Assembly: GCA_045591095.1 (NCBI GenBank)
Contig: JAZNSF010000040.1
Coordinates: 1-45,602 of the forward strand
Reading direction: 5' to 3'
DNA from: SIG440 sp045591095
GTDB lineage: Bacteria; Bacillota; Clostridia; Monoglobales; Monoglobaceae
Length of the DNA: 45,602 bases
Positions 1 through 8,351 of the stretch are shown in pieces (the stretch's first letter is position 1; each line of letters starts with the position of its first letter). Made by a program: the position numbers and the translations under genes. Under the pieces are notes generated by a model. The model was given only the letters and a program-made list of their open reading frames with translations, had not been told where the DNA came from and searched no databases.

Positions 1-5
1 GTAAT

Positions 6-53
6 TCCCCTCCTTTTACTTGTAATTATATCTCTTATATGCAAAAAAGTCAA
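6..53 (-). promoter_or_regulatory. Promoter and ribosome site of a gene lying left of the window
   Basis: Read on the minus strand there is TTGACT (48-53), a 17-base spacer and TATAAT (25-30), followed by AAAGGAGGGG (about 8-17) close to the window edge. The start codon must lie just outside the window. Spacing and near-consensus boxes make this a confident housekeeping-type promoter; the gene it serves cannot be seen. Confidence 0.75.
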
Positions 54-219
54 GTTTTTCTACATAAATCGGCACATCGCCCTGTTGTGCTAAGCTCCTT
101 CTGGTCGATATCCCCGAAGAAGGAAAAAACCGACACTTTTGACCATTTACCCCCTTATGCTTATTAATTTTTTAAAAAAACTATGGCTTTTAAGTGGTAA
201 AATCAATAAAAAAATTGCG

Positions 220-247
220 GTCGGAAAATCTTCGGCAATTTTCCGAC
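220..247. other. Perfect 10-bp hairpin, possible minus-strand terminator
   Basis: GTCGGAAAAT (220-229) pairs perfectly with ATTTTCCGAC (238-247) around an 8-base loop. On the minus strand a run of T follows after a short CGCAA spacer, so it could end transcription of the minus-strand DUF559 gene. Downstream, CGACACTTAT occurs twice (244-253 and 257-266), the second copy touching the left inverted end of the element. Nothing else is recognisable in 54-266. Confidence 0.4.
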
Positions 248-266
248 ACTTATTAACGACACTTAT

Positions 267-319
267 AAAAAGGCTCCCTTGTGTAAAGGGAGCTGTCAAC
301 GGAGTTGACTGAGGGATTG
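267..319 (+). repeat. Left inverted end with two hairpins
   Basis: Hairpin 1 is GCTCCCTT (273-280) with AAGGGAGC (286-293) around GTGTA. Hairpin 2 is GTCAAC (295-300) with GTTGAC (304-309) around GGA. It is the inverted counterpart of 667-720. The stop codon and last codons of the minus-strand DUF559 gene lie inside this repeat. Confidence 0.8.
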
Positions 320-664
320 TTTGACTTCATTATCAATGAATGTACATACTCCCTCAAAGTTTTTGTTTATATCAAGATTTGATATTCTTATAACTTTTAA
401 TCCATATTGCTCTAAAAACTCTGTTCTCAAAGCATCCTTTTCCATACCTTTATCATCATAATGTTGTGAGCCATCAAGTTCAATAACAAGCTTTGCTTTG
501 GCACAGTAAAAATCAACAATATATTTTCCTATAACTTTCTGCCTCATAAACCTAATAGGGTATTCTCTTAAGTAATCATACCAGAGGTGCTTTTCTTCTT
601 TTGTCATATTCTTTCTCAATGCTTTTGCAAGTGGTACGATTTCTTTGTTGTGTTTATAGTCCAT
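296..664 (-). CDS. DUF559 (Vsr-like endonuclease fold) protein
   Basis: 122 residues. It has the layout of the DUF559 family, relatives of very-short-patch repair and other PD-(D/E)xK-type nucleases: an N-terminal LRKNMTKEEKHLWYDYLR segment, then the core strands IVDFYC and LVIELDGSQH, with Asp and Glu-Leu-Asp-Gly as likely metal ligands, and a C-terminal VIRISN strand. The ATG at 664 is chosen because GGAGGG lies 6 bases upstream; a TTG further upstream would only translate the repeat. Both the ribosome site and the final QSLSQLR residues are encoded by the flanking inverted repeats. The biological role of the family is not settled; nuclease activity is a family-level inference. Confidence 0.8.
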   Translation of the reverse strand: MDYKHNKEIVPLAKALRKNMTKEEKHLWYDYLREYPIRFMRQKVIGKYIVDFYCAKAKLVIELDGSQHYDDKGMEKDALRTEFLEQYGLKVIRISNLDINKNFEGVCTFIDNEVKQSLSQLR

Positions 665-666
665 TA

Positions 667-720
667 CAATCCCTCCGAGTTGCTTCGCAACCCACCTCCC
701 TTTACACAAGGGAGGCTTTT
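667..720 (-). repeat. Right inverted end with two hairpins
   Basis: Hairpin 1 is CCTCCCTT (695-702) with AAGGGAGG (708-715). Hairpin 2 is GTTGC (679-683) with GCAAC (687-691). Compared with the left end the stem sequences differ but pairing is kept, which suggests that the folded form matters. The GGAGGG ribosome site of the DUF559 gene lies in this repeat. Confidence 0.8.
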
Positions 721-937
721 GATAGTGTTTTATTGAAGATTATATTATCATTTTTAATGCTTTTAGTCAACACAATCAACTTTTGCAAATAATTATATAT
801 AACTTCAAAATCTTTTTAAGATTTCAACAAAAAGTCTGTTCCACAGAAAATCGAGTTATAGGTTTTGAAGCACTTGAATATTTTGGATGCGCCCAGAATA
901 TATTTTAAGAAAACTTTTCAAAGGATAGTTGTATATT

Positions 938-1897
938 ATGAAAAAAATTTTTCTTATTTTTTTAAGTCTTTGGATTATTTTAATTGCACTTCCTGTATGT
1001 ATGGGAATGTGCTTTCGGGATGATTGTGCAAAAGATATGGGCGAAAAAGGGTCTCTTCCCAAACCTAGTACAAATATAAAATACCTTGACGTAAAGACAG
1101 GGAAGGTGCATGACACTGATATAGAGAAATACCTTGCTGGTGTACTCTCGGCTGAAATGCCTGCCGAGTATCATATTGAGGCGCTGAAGGCACAGGCGGT
1201 TGCGACAAGAAGCTTTATTTTAAGTAATCTGGGCACAAATGAAAAAGACCATAAGGGAGCAGACATATGCAATAACCCACAGCATTGCAAAGGTTATTTT
1301 GACGAAAAAACGGCAAAAGACTCTTGGGGAAAAGATAAGGCGGACAGTTACTGGAAAAAGCTTGAAAAAGCGGTGAAAGAGACGGGCGGAGAGTATATGA
1401 TTTATGAAGATGAGGTAATTGAAGCGTTCTTTTTTGCCCGCAGCGGAGGAAGGACCGAAAATTCGGAGGACGTGTGGGGAGAGAGCCGACCTTATTTAAG
1501 GTCGGTAGAAAGCAAGGTGGATGAAAGTCACCCTGAGTTCACCTCGGCGATGGAAGTTGAAAATCAGGAAGCCCGAAGGCTTTTGGGCGTTTCTAAATCC
1601 TTTGATAAAGGCAACATAAAAATAGGCGAAATCACATACACAGAGGGCGGAAACGTAAAAACCATAGAGCTTGAGGGGAAAACTTACAAAGGTACAGATA
1701 TCCGTAAAATATTTGGACTTAAGTCCTCGGATTTTGATGTGGCAGCAACCGAACGTGCCCTAAGGTTTAATGTCAGAGGGTACGGACACGGGGTTGGGAT
1801 GAGCCAGTTTGGAGCAAACGAAATGGCAAAGAATGGGAAAAAATATACAGAAATTCTGTCGCATTATTATACAAATATACAAATTGTGAAAAATTAA
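938..1897 (+). CDS. spoIID: Stage II sporulation protein D-type lytic transglycosylase
   Basis: 319 residues with an N-terminal membrane anchor (about 4-22) and a SpoIID domain. Visible signatures are SAEMP at about 71-75, whose Glu matches the catalytic Glu of SpoIID, EALKAQAVATRS just after, the ARSGGRTE segment, and near the C-terminus GYGHGVGMSQFGA. SpoIID trims glycan strands during engulfment together with SpoIIP and SpoIIM. An upstream TTG at 929 is rejected because it is too close to the AAAGGA site; the ATG at 938 gives 12 bases. The upstream GAATATT and ATATAT boxes at about 875-903 could be a sigma-E promoter, but I cannot confirm it. Other SpoIID-domain proteins exist, so spoIID itself is likely rather than certain. 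Confidence 0.88.
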   Translation: MKKIFLIFLSLWIILIALPVCMGMCFRDDCAKDMGEKGSLPKPSTNIKYLDVKTGKVHDTDIEKYLAGVLSAEMPAEYHIEALKAQAVATRSFILSNLGTNEKDHKGADICNNPQHCKGYFDEKTAKDSWGKDKADSYWKKLEKAVKETGGEYMIYEDEVIEAFFFARSGGRTENSEDVWGESRPYLRSVESKVDESHPEFTSAMEVENQEARRLLGVSKSFDKGNIKIGEITYTEGGNVKTIELEGKTYKGTDIRKIFGLKSSDFDVAATERALRFNVRGYGHGVGMSQFGANEMAKNGKKYTEILSHYYTNIQIVKN

Positions 1898-1981
1898 AAC
1901 GAAAATTCTTTTCCAGCCAGTAAAAATATGTTAAAATTAGGGAAAGTCCGATATAATACCAAAAAGAAAGGTGGGCATTTT

Positions 1982-2611
1982 ATGAATACAATCATTACCT
2001 TGGGGCGTCAGCTTGGGTCGAACGGAAAGATTATTGGTAAGCTCCTGGCTGAAAGACTTGGCTACGAGTTTTATGACAAAGAGATACTTGCAAGAGTCGC
2101 AAAGGAGAATGGCATAAGCGAAGCTGTTTTTGCCGAGATGGACGAAAAACCTACCAACAGTTTGCTTTATTCTCTTGTTATGGGAGTTCAGTCCACAAAG
2201 GGTCTTTATTATCAGTATAATGATTTTTTAAACGGAGACAATCTTTTTAAGCTCCAGGCGGATTTAATCAGAAAAATTGCAACCGAGGGCAATTGTGTTA
2301 TAGTCGGAAGATGCGCAGATTATATTCTTCGGGAGGAGAAGGGACTTATAAAGCTGTTTCTCTATGCTTCTATTGAAGACAGGGTGAAAACCTTGATGCA
2401 AAGGGACAAAATGACCGAAAAAGAAGCCCGCAGTGCAGTAAACAAGGCTGACAAACGACGCTCGAATTATTATAACTTTTACACCAACAATTCGTGGGGG
2501 AATGTAGGTAACTATAATCTTTGCATGGATACTTCGTCCCTAGAAACCGACAAATGCGTGGACTTTCTTTTCTCCTACATAAAAGAAAAAGAAAAAAGTT
2601 TTGTGGATTGA
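1982..2611 (+). CDS. Cytidylate-kinase-like family protein
   Basis: 209 residues of the cytidylate kinase-like family (Cytidylate_kin2). The N-terminus ITLGRQLGSNGKIIGKLLAE is a P-loop-like nucleotide-binding segment, followed by YEFYDKEIL, VIVGRCADYIL and a C-terminal DKRRSNYYNFYT segment typical of this group in Firmicutes. The ATG at 1982 has AAAGGTGG upstream; the earlier in-frame ATG at 1928 overlaps a TATAAT box (1952-1957) that probably drives this gene, so it is rejected. The substrate is unknown; the main cytidylate kinase is usually a different protein, so a CMP kinase role should not be assumed. It lies between two sporulation/envelope genes. Confidence 0.82.
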   Translation: MNTIITLGRQLGSNGKIIGKLLAERLGYEFYDKEILARVAKENGISEAVFAEMDEKPTNSLLYSLVMGVQSTKGLYYQYNDFLNGDNLFKLQADLIRKIATEGNCVIVGRCADYILREEKGLIKLFLYASIEDRVKTLMQRDKMTEKEARSAVNKADKRRSNYYNFYTNNSWGNVGNYNLCMDTSSLETDKCVDFLFSYIKEKEKSFVD

Positions 2612-2633
2612 TAACCCTGCAAGCATAATAATT

Positions 2634-2672
2634 ACCCCTTTTTGATATACATTCAAAGAGGGGTGTTTTTTT
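2634..2672 (+). terminator. Intrinsic terminator overlapping the start of the next gene
   Basis: ACCCCTTTTTG (2634-2644) pairs with CAAAGAGGGGT (2654-2664), with one G-U pair, around a 9-base loop, followed by a run of T (2666-2672). The 3' arm contains the AAAGAGGGG ribosome site of the SpoVB-like gene and its TTG start follows directly. The element may both end the upstream transcript and hide the downstream ribosome site. Confidence 0.75.
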
Positions 2673-4188
2673 GAAGAAACAGAATATGCTGAGAAGTACG
2701 ATGCTTTTGACTCTTTCGGGGGTTTTGGCAAAAACTGTTGATTTTTTGTTCAGGGCATACTATTCGAGGGCGTTGGGCAGTGAGGCTATGGGGATATTCT
2801 CGCTCTCTTTTTCGGTGCATGGAATTATGCTGAATATTGCGACAGGCGGTCTTGGTGTTGCGGTGTCAAAGATTGTTTCGGAATGTTTCAGCCAGGGCCG
2901 TACAGGTGACATAAAAAAGACAATGCGGATTGCCCTGAGTGCAGTTTTTGTACTCAGTTTGGTTGCAATCCTTGTTGTTTTTTTGTTTTCGGACCAAATT
3001 GCCTTAAGTTTTTTAAAGGAAGAAAGATGCTCAAAAAGCCTTATGGCTATTTCACCAAGTGTAATGTTTATGGGACTTTCTTACTGCACAAAGGGATATT
3101 TTTATGCCACAAGAAAAGTCGTTATCCCTGCAAGTTCAGAATTTTTGGAGCAGCTAATAAAGATAACTTCAATAACCTTTTTGCTTCCCAGGCTACTTCC
3201 GCTCGGCATAGAGTTTGGATGCGCCGCTGTATTCTTGGGAATATCGGTGGGAGAGCTTTCGTCCTGCGTGTATCTACTGGCATTTTATCTGAAGGACATA
3301 AAAGAGATAAAGTCAGAGAGGAATACCAAGGGAGCGGATTTAGCATCCGTACTAAAGGTTTCTGTGCCGATTATGGCAACTTCGCTTACAGGGTCATTTT
3401 TAAGAATGCAGGAAGAGGTCCTGGTGGTTGAGGGACTAAAAAAGTCAGGCGCTTTAAAAAGTGAGGCGCTTTCGATTTATGGAGGAGTGCATGGTATGGC
3501 GATGCCTTTAATTGTATTTCCTTTAACCCTTTTGTCATCCTGCTTTACGCTTCTTGTCCCCGAAATTTCAAGAGCCTATGCAATGAAAAACCGAATTAGG
3601 CTTAAAACCTTAGTCGCAAGGCTTTACAGATTTTGTACGCTTTTTGGTTTTTTTGTTATGTCGGTGTTTTTGGCGTTTGGTGAGCGACTTGCGGATTTAG
3701 TATATAAAGCCCCCGAAATCTCCAAGACCTTAAAAATTCTTGCGGTTATTTCGCCGATTATGTTTGTTGACTCGGTTTCGGCAGGGATATTAAACGGAAT
3801 GGGCAAACAGACAAGACTGTTCTTATTTAGCTTTATTGACTCTGCTTCAAGGCTTTTGATGATTTATTTTCTTGTTCCCAGGTTTGGCATATCGGCATTT
3901 TTGTTTATTATCATATTCAGCAATGCTTTGACGCTAATGCTTACCTACAAAAGTGTAATAAAATTTTCCAAGATAGGTGTCAAAGATAGCGGCAGAGTTT
4001 GGCGACATATTGTGGCGGCTGCCCTGACGGTATTTTTGGCAAAAATAATTGTTTCGGGCACAGGAATGCATCTTGGGATAACTTTGGGGATTTTGATCAT
4101 GGCGGCTGTTTACTTTGCTGTATCGATAGCTTTAGGCAGCGCAAAAAAAGGGGATTTCGAGTGGCTTTTTGGGAGAATGTTCTTTTAG
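2671..4188 (+). CDS. spoVB: SpoVB-like polysaccharide flippase (MOP superfamily)
   Basis: 505 residues and about 14 hydrophobic segments. The N-terminus (SGVLAKTVDFLFRAYYSRAL, GIFSLSFSVHGIM, GGLGVAVSKIVSE) is characteristic of the SpoVB/MurJ-like branch of the oligosaccharidyl-lipid flippase superfamily. SpoVB is needed for spore cortex formation and probably moves lipid-linked precursors across the forespore outer membrane. The TTG at 2671 is preceded by AAAGAGGGG; the next in-frame ATG (2686) has a weaker site. The start sits in the T-run of a terminator hairpin, so translation of this leader may be regulated. Function is by family; paralogues with other lipid cargo exist. Confidence 0.82.
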   Translation: MKKQNMLRSTMLLTLSGVLAKTVDFLFRAYYSRALGSEAMGIFSLSFSVHGIMLNIATGGLGVAVSKIVSECFSQGRTGDIKKTMRIALSAVFVLSLVAILVVFLFSDQIALSFLKEERCSKSLMAISPSVMFMGLSYCTKGYFYATRKVVIPASSEFLEQLIKITSITFLLPRLLPLGIEFGCAAVFLGISVGELSSCVYLLAFYLKDIKEIKSERNTKGADLASVLKVSVPIMATSLTGSFLRMQEEVLVVEGLKKSGALKSEALSIYGGVHGMAMPLIVFPLTLLSSCFTLLVPEISRAYAMKNRIRLKTLVARLYRFCTLFGFFVMSVFLAFGERLADLVYKAPEISKTLKILAVISPIMFVDSVSAGILNGMGKQTRLFLFSFIDSASRLLMIYFLVPRFGISAFLFIIIFSNALTLMLTYKSVIKFSKIGVKDSGRVWRHIVAAALTVFLAKIIVSGTGMHLGITLGILIMAAVYFAVSIALGSAKKGDFEWLFGRMFF

Positions 4189-4266
4189 ATACATAAATGC
4201 TGCCAAAATTGCTAAACTATTTTAAGAATATCTTGATTGACTGATGGATAAAGGAGAGAATAGGAA

Positions 4267-5628
4267 GTGGGAAAACCCCTGAGATTTTCGGAAAGCCAGC
4301 GCGAGAACATAATGCTTTTTTTGGTAGTGCTGCTTAGCTTTTTCAGATATTCATATTTTGGATTTTCCTACACTCCTTATCTTGATGACTATGTTCAGTA
4401 CTCATATTATCCGTCTTTTAAAAATCCGTGGGAAAATATTCTGGCGGGAGGCGCAGGTGTTCTTTCCACAAGGCCTTTGGCTGGGCTTTGCGATTTTTTT
4501 CTGTGGAGTAGGTTTTATCAAAATCTTGGCGTCGCGGCTTTAGTAATCTCGGTGCTTTATGGGATGTCAGGAGTACTTTTTTATAAGGCGCTGAAAAAGC
4601 TTGGAATAAAAGTCGGAGCGGTATTTTTTGCAGTGTATTTGTTTCTTCCCTTAAACTCCGAGGGGACTTACTGGGTTTCGGCATCCTCAAGGATTGTGGT
4701 GTCGTTATTTTTGATATCGCTTTCTGCGTGGGCTATATCAGAGGACAGGAAAATATTGTTTTCACTGTTTAGTTTTTTGTCGGTCTGGTTTTACGAGCAA
4801 ACGGCAGTGCTTTCTTTCTTTATAGGAATTTTGGCAGGAATATTTAAAAAGTCCCCCAAGATACTATGCATTACGATCATTATATTTTTGTCGCTTTTGG
4901 TATTTTATTTTAAGTTTGGGAATTTTGGAGAAAATGCTGACAGGCTGAAAGTGATACCTTCAGGCAAAGCCATAGATAATGTAGTTAATACTATCGTCGC
5001 TTTTGCCGATATTTTAGGACGCATAAACTTTAAAATAATTTTTAATGGTTTTTCCCGTGGGTTTAAAATTATTGCCTTGGATTTTTCGCTTGTCTGGCTT
5101 AGCTTGCTTACAGTTTTTTGTATGCTTTTCGCAAATTTTTCGAGTGATAAAAGCGAAGAACAAAAGCGTTCAAAAAAACAGCTGCTCCTGGGAGCAGCCT
5201 TAGTGGTGATTCCTCTGATGCCATTTTTTGTTGCAGAAAACAGCGTTATTAATTTGCGAAACGTAGTCCCCAGCCTTTTGGGGCTTGGGCTGGTATCTGA
5301 CAGTGCCGCCGGCAAGGTATTTAAAAAGTATACTCCTATTTTAGCGGCAGTAATGGTTTTTTGCTTTTCTGTTTCGGCTGTGTCGGAAGTAAATGATTAT
5401 AACTATGTAGCCGGGCAAGATGCAAAAACGGCTGAAAAAATAGCAAAGGTGGTACACCCTGACACAAAGAGGATAAAGGTGAAGGTCAAATCGCCAAAGT
5501 ATTACCCTCAAAATGCACCATATAATGACCACATAATGAGCATTACAGCATCTGACTGGGGCCCGAGTGGGATTGTAAGGACAATCAGCAAAAACAGACG
5601 GGTAGTAGTTGAGATTGTCGTGGAATAA
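4267..5628 (+). CDS. Multi-pass membrane protein, GT-C glycosyltransferase-like
   Basis: 453 residues with about ten hydrophobic segments. After the first segment there is a short loop with TPYLDDYVQYSYY; an acidic pair in the first extracytoplasmic loop is typical of GT-C type glycosyltransferases that use lipid-linked sugars. A TYWVSASSR segment follows. The last 90 residues are soluble and basic. The GTG at 4267 has AAGGAGAG about 10 bases upstream. It follows the SpoVB-like gene by 78 bases and may act with it in envelope glycan export, but this is inference and I cannot assign a substrate. It ends 2 bases from the convergent deacetylase gene, with no terminator between them. Confidence 0.6.
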   Translation: MGKPLRFSESQRENIMLFLVVLLSFFRYSYFGFSYTPYLDDYVQYSYYPSFKNPWENILAGGAGVLSTRPLAGLCDFFLWSRFYQNLGVAALVISVLYGMSGVLFYKALKKLGIKVGAVFFAVYLFLPLNSEGTYWVSASSRIVVSLFLISLSAWAISEDRKILFSLFSFLSVWFYEQTAVLSFFIGILAGIFKKSPKILCITIIIFLSLLVFYFKFGNFGENADRLKVIPSGKAIDNVVNTIVAFADILGRINFKIIFNGFSRGFKIIALDFSLVWLSLLTVFCMLFANFSSDKSEEQKRSKKQLLLGAALVVIPLMPFFVAENSVINLRNVVPSLLGLGLVSDSAAGKVFKKYTPILAAVMVFCFSVSAVSEVNDYNYVAGQDAKTAEKIAKVVHPDTKRIKVKVKSPKYYPQNAPYNDHIMSITASDWGPSGIVRTISKNRRVVVEIVVE

Positions 5629-5630
5629 CT

Positions 5631-6560
5631 CTATTTAAGAATACTCTCGGCAGATTTTTTTGGTGTTCTTAAGTAGCGTTTTAGCATATACAAACATTCG
5701 GGGTCGCGACTTATGGTGTTCATTCCGCTTTCACAGGAAAAAGATGCCTTAAATCCCATTTCCTTTATGATGTCAAAGGATGCATTGCTTACACTTCCAA
5801 AAGGATATGTAAAGGTAGTGGGTGTATAGCCGGTATTTTCTTTAAATTGAGTTTGAAGCCTGCCAAGGTCCTCGGTAAGCATAGCCTTATAGTCCTGGTC
5901 AGACTCGCCACGTTTTTTCTTGCTGCCGTTTCGGCCTTTGTCTGTTGTGTGCAGGTTATAGGAATGATTTTGCATTTCCACGAGGCCTGATGCAATCATC
6001 TTTTTTACATTGTCCCATGTGACATGGGAATAGCTTGGATTTTCGTCAGGGGTCTTGGTATATAGGTCGGTATAGTAGCCGATAATCGAAAGGACTGCTT
6101 TGGAATTATATTTTTCAAGGAGCGGAAAGGCATAAAGATAGTTGTTGGAATAGCCGTCGTCAAAAGTGAGCACTACCGGCTTTTCGGGGAGCTTTTTGCC
6201 ACTTTCGACAAAGTCTATAAGGTCCTTTATAACCACGGTTGTATATCCGTTATCCTTTAAAAATTTCAAATCAGACTCAAAGGCGGCTTCAGTGATTATG
6301 TAATTCCCGTGTGTATTGGTACTCCTAAGTATACTGTGATACATAAGGATAGGCACCTCTACGGTTTCTTTCTTTGCGGCAGAGGGAAGGCTTTCGTCAA
6401 GAGCTTCATCGGTTTTTAGATTGTCTGCCTCGGCCCCGGCGGGCATAGTCGCGGAGGTAGGAACATCAAGGCTATAAAGACGAATAATACCGATACTTGC
6501 AACAACAAGCGCAAAAACTGCTAGGTAATAAATGATGGTCTTCATTTTTATAATAAACAT
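5631..6560 (-). CDS. Polysaccharide deacetylase (NodB/CE4 domain), membrane-anchored
   Basis: 309 residues: an N-terminal membrane anchor or signal (about 8-30), a low-complexity linker, then a NodB homology domain. It shows the strand VPILMYHS, the metal-binding TFDDGY at about 132-137, a second His motif NHSYNLH near 200, and TYPFGS later. CE4 enzymes remove acetyl groups from GlcNAc or MurNAc in peptidoglycan or surface polysaccharides using a bound divalent metal. The ATG at 6560 has AAAGGA 10 bases upstream; a further upstream start would run into the neighbouring gene. It lies 22 bases after the M23 peptidase gene and is likely co-transcribed, suggesting a joint role in wall remodelling. 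Confidence 0.87.
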   Translation of the reverse strand: MFIIKMKTIIYYLAVFALVVASIGIIRLYSLDVPTSATMPAGAEADNLKTDEALDESLPSAAKKETVEVPILMYHSILRSTNTHGNYIITEAAFESDLKFLKDNGYTTVVIKDLIDFVESGKKLPEKPVVLTFDDGYSNNYLYAFPLLEKYNSKAVLSIIGYYTDLYTKTPDENPSYSHVTWDNVKKMIASGLVEMQNHSYNLHTTDKGRNGSKKKRGESDQDYKAMLTEDLGRLQTQFKENTGYTPTTFTYPFGSVSNASFDIIKEMGFKASFSCESGMNTISRDPECLYMLKRYLRTPKKSAESILK

Positions 6561-6582
6561 AATTTTGCTATCCTTTCTTTTA

Positions 6583-7650
6583 TCATTCCATATTTTCAAC
6601 TGATTTTTCAAAAAAGTCGAACTTTCGCCTGAATTCGCCCGAAAACTCATCCTTAACTACGGGAGAAGTATTCTGACTCAAAAACTTTGCAATTTCGTAG
6701 CAGTCAATCCAGATTTCGCCATTGCCGTCCTTTTGGGACTCGTCAAAAATCAGCTGAATCCCCATATGAAGATGCGGCGTGTCAATGTTATTGGTGTTTT
6801 CTATAGCGCTGTAGCCGGTCATGCCTAAATAACCGATAACGTCACCTGCCTTAACTGTATGCCCGATGGAAAGGTCAATGGGATAGGGGTGGTTTTTTCT
6901 AAGATGTGCATAGTAATAGTACCTTTTTTTGTCAAAGCTTCGTATGCCAATTCTCCAGCCACCGTATTGGTTCCAGCCGATTGCTTCCACTGTTCCGCTT
7001 TCGATGGCGATTATTGGAGTTCCGACATTCCCCATCATGTCGTGGCCCAGATGCTTTCGCTTATAACCATAGGCACGTGATGCACCAAAATCGTCGTAGT
7101 GGGAGTACCCGTACCCTCGGGCAATTGGGGAAAAGACTTTCAGCCCGTATTTTTTTACGGTTTCGGTTTTGCCACCTTCCTTGCCAGGCTCTTCGATTTC
7201 ATAGTTGCCCAAAAACTCCCCCAAAACGGCTGAATATGCCTCGTAGTAATAAGGATAGTACTTCATATCCTTGGTAATGTCGGATATTTTTTCGCCATCT
7301 GTCAGGCACTTGGCAATGGTCTCAAGGTCCTGTGAACGAAATTTTGAAAAATCACCGCCATATTTATTACCTAAAGCTGCTAAAAGCTCAATCCAGTCAA
7401 GGTGAACAGGGGAATTTTTGCTTTCAATATCCATTTTCATTGCCTTTCGCATGGCGGCATCGGTAATCCTGAAGTCTACCCATTTTATAAACTCTTTTTT
7501 GGGGACTTTTTCTGAATTTTTGGTCGGGACTGGTTTTTCGTCAGTGGCAACCGAGATGTTTTTAAAGTAAGCTAAAGCTAATGAGGAGAGGGAAATTGCC
7601 AAAACGCAAATAAGTATTACTGTGCGATTCAGCCTAAACGAAATAAACAT
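6583..7650 (-). CDS. M23 family (LytM) metallopeptidase, membrane-anchored
   Basis: 355 residues. An N-terminal transmembrane segment (about 9-28) is followed by a stalk and a C-terminal M23 domain. The zinc ligands look intact: HLGHD (HxxxD), and the later TPHLHMG (HxH), with YYYYAHLR between them. The domain therefore should cleave peptidoglycan cross-bridges, unlike degenerate LytM domains. The ATG at 7650 has a GGAGGGGG site 6 bases upstream. The membrane anchor plus LytM layout recalls SpoIIQ, and SpoIID and SpoVB-like genes lie nearby, so a sporulation role is plausible but not shown. Confidence 0.87.
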   Translation of the reverse strand: MFISFRLNRTVILICVLAISLSSLALAYFKNISVATDEKPVPTKNSEKVPKKEFIKWVDFRITDAAMRKAMKMDIESKNSPVHLDWIELLAALGNKYGGDFSKFRSQDLETIAKCLTDGEKISDITKDMKYYPYYYEAYSAVLGEFLGNYEIEEPGKEGGKTETVKKYGLKVFSPIARGYGYSHYDDFGASRAYGYKRKHLGHDMMGNVGTPIIAIESGTVEAIGWNQYGGWRIGIRSFDKKRYYYYAHLRKNHPYPIDLSIGHTVKAGDVIGYLGMTGYSAIENTNNIDTPHLHMGIQLIFDESQKDGNGEIWIDCYEIAKFLSQNTSPVVKDEFSGEFRRKFDFFEKSVENME

Positions 7651-7713
7651 AAAAAACCCCCTCCAATACAGTGTATGGAAAGGGGTATAGGAATATGAAT
7701 TTGTTTTTAAAAA

Positions 7714-8346
7714 TTACTGTTTTTCGGTCTCTTTAAATCCGTTTTGCAATGTCTTAATAGCCCAAAGACGATTGATTTCGGATTCGTTTTTGTTCATCTG
7801 GGGATAATTTTCAAATTGCCCCGAGATAGCCTGATAAGTATCAAAGCTAAGCATTGCGCGGACATTTTCGGAGGATGCAGTTATAATAAAAAACAGCAGA
7901 CTTTTATCAGAGAGGTCCTGCCCGCCATAGTATATGCCGATAATTTCGGCATTTGGGCGTTCTTCCTCGAACTGGTCCTCAAGCATAATTTTGTAAAGCT
8001 CGATAACGCGATCGTCAATGCCGTCCTCAAAAGCGGCAATTTTTTCGACAAATTCGTTTATGGTGCGGACAACTCTTACGGTATAGCCGGTTGTCTCAAA
8101 TGCCAAATCGTCGTTTTCGGGGATAAGGGAAACTATAAAATTGTTATCTTTGTCAATATATGTGCACTCGTAAGAAACGAGGATTTCTTCGCCGCACTCC
8201 TCGCACCTGAAACGAAAAATACCACGGTTATAAATGCTTTCCTTAATTTCAGGGTCAATGCTTGCATCAATAAATGGAACTGTTTTAAAAATTCCTTCTT
8301 CAAGACATGCAGGGCAGGTGACGCTGATTGTTTTTGGTTTTTTCAT
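7714..8346 (-). CDS. CpXC domain protein
   Basis: 210 residues with an N-terminal CpXC domain: a zinc-ribbon-like pair, CPAC at about 11-14 and CEEC near 49-52, separated by a segment containing FKTVPFIDASIDPE. CpXC domains are found in small clostridial proteins of unknown function. The rest is acidic alpha/beta sequence with no motif I recognise. The ATG at 8346 follows GAGGTAACTAAT. It begins 5 bases after the stop of metA, so the two are probably co-transcribed, although no functional link to methionine synthesis is evident. Confidence 0.78.
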   Translation of the reverse strand: MKKPKTISVTCPACLEEGIFKTVPFIDASIDPEIKESIYNRGIFRFRCEECGEEILVSYECTYIDKDNNFIVSLIPENDDLAFETTGYTVRVVRTINEFVEKIAAFEDGIDDRVIELYKIMLEDQFEEERPNAEIIGIYYGGQDLSDKSLLFFIITASSENVRAMLSFDTYQAISGQFENYPQMNKNESEINRLWAIKTLQNGFKETEKQ

Positions 8347-8351
8347 ATTAG

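Larger units (their letters stand above)
267..720. mobile_element. Candidate small mobile element: DUF559 gene between inverted ends
   Basis: A 454-bp unit with inverted ends of about 53 bp (267-319 and 667-720) enclosing a single gene. The outer 25 bases of the ends match at nearly every position, and the inner AGGGATTG is identical. Each end folds into two small hairpins. No clear target-site duplication is visible, and no transposase of a known class is encoded. The unit may be an insertion element, a non-autonomous element mobilised in trans, or a repeat cassette spread by the nuclease it encodes. That it moves is inferred from structure alone. Confidence 0.5.

Noticed and set aside
875..903. 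Sigma-E promoter before spoIID
   Set aside because: GAATATT and ATATAT boxes are suggestive, but AT-rich sequence makes chance matches common; mentioned only in the gene entry.
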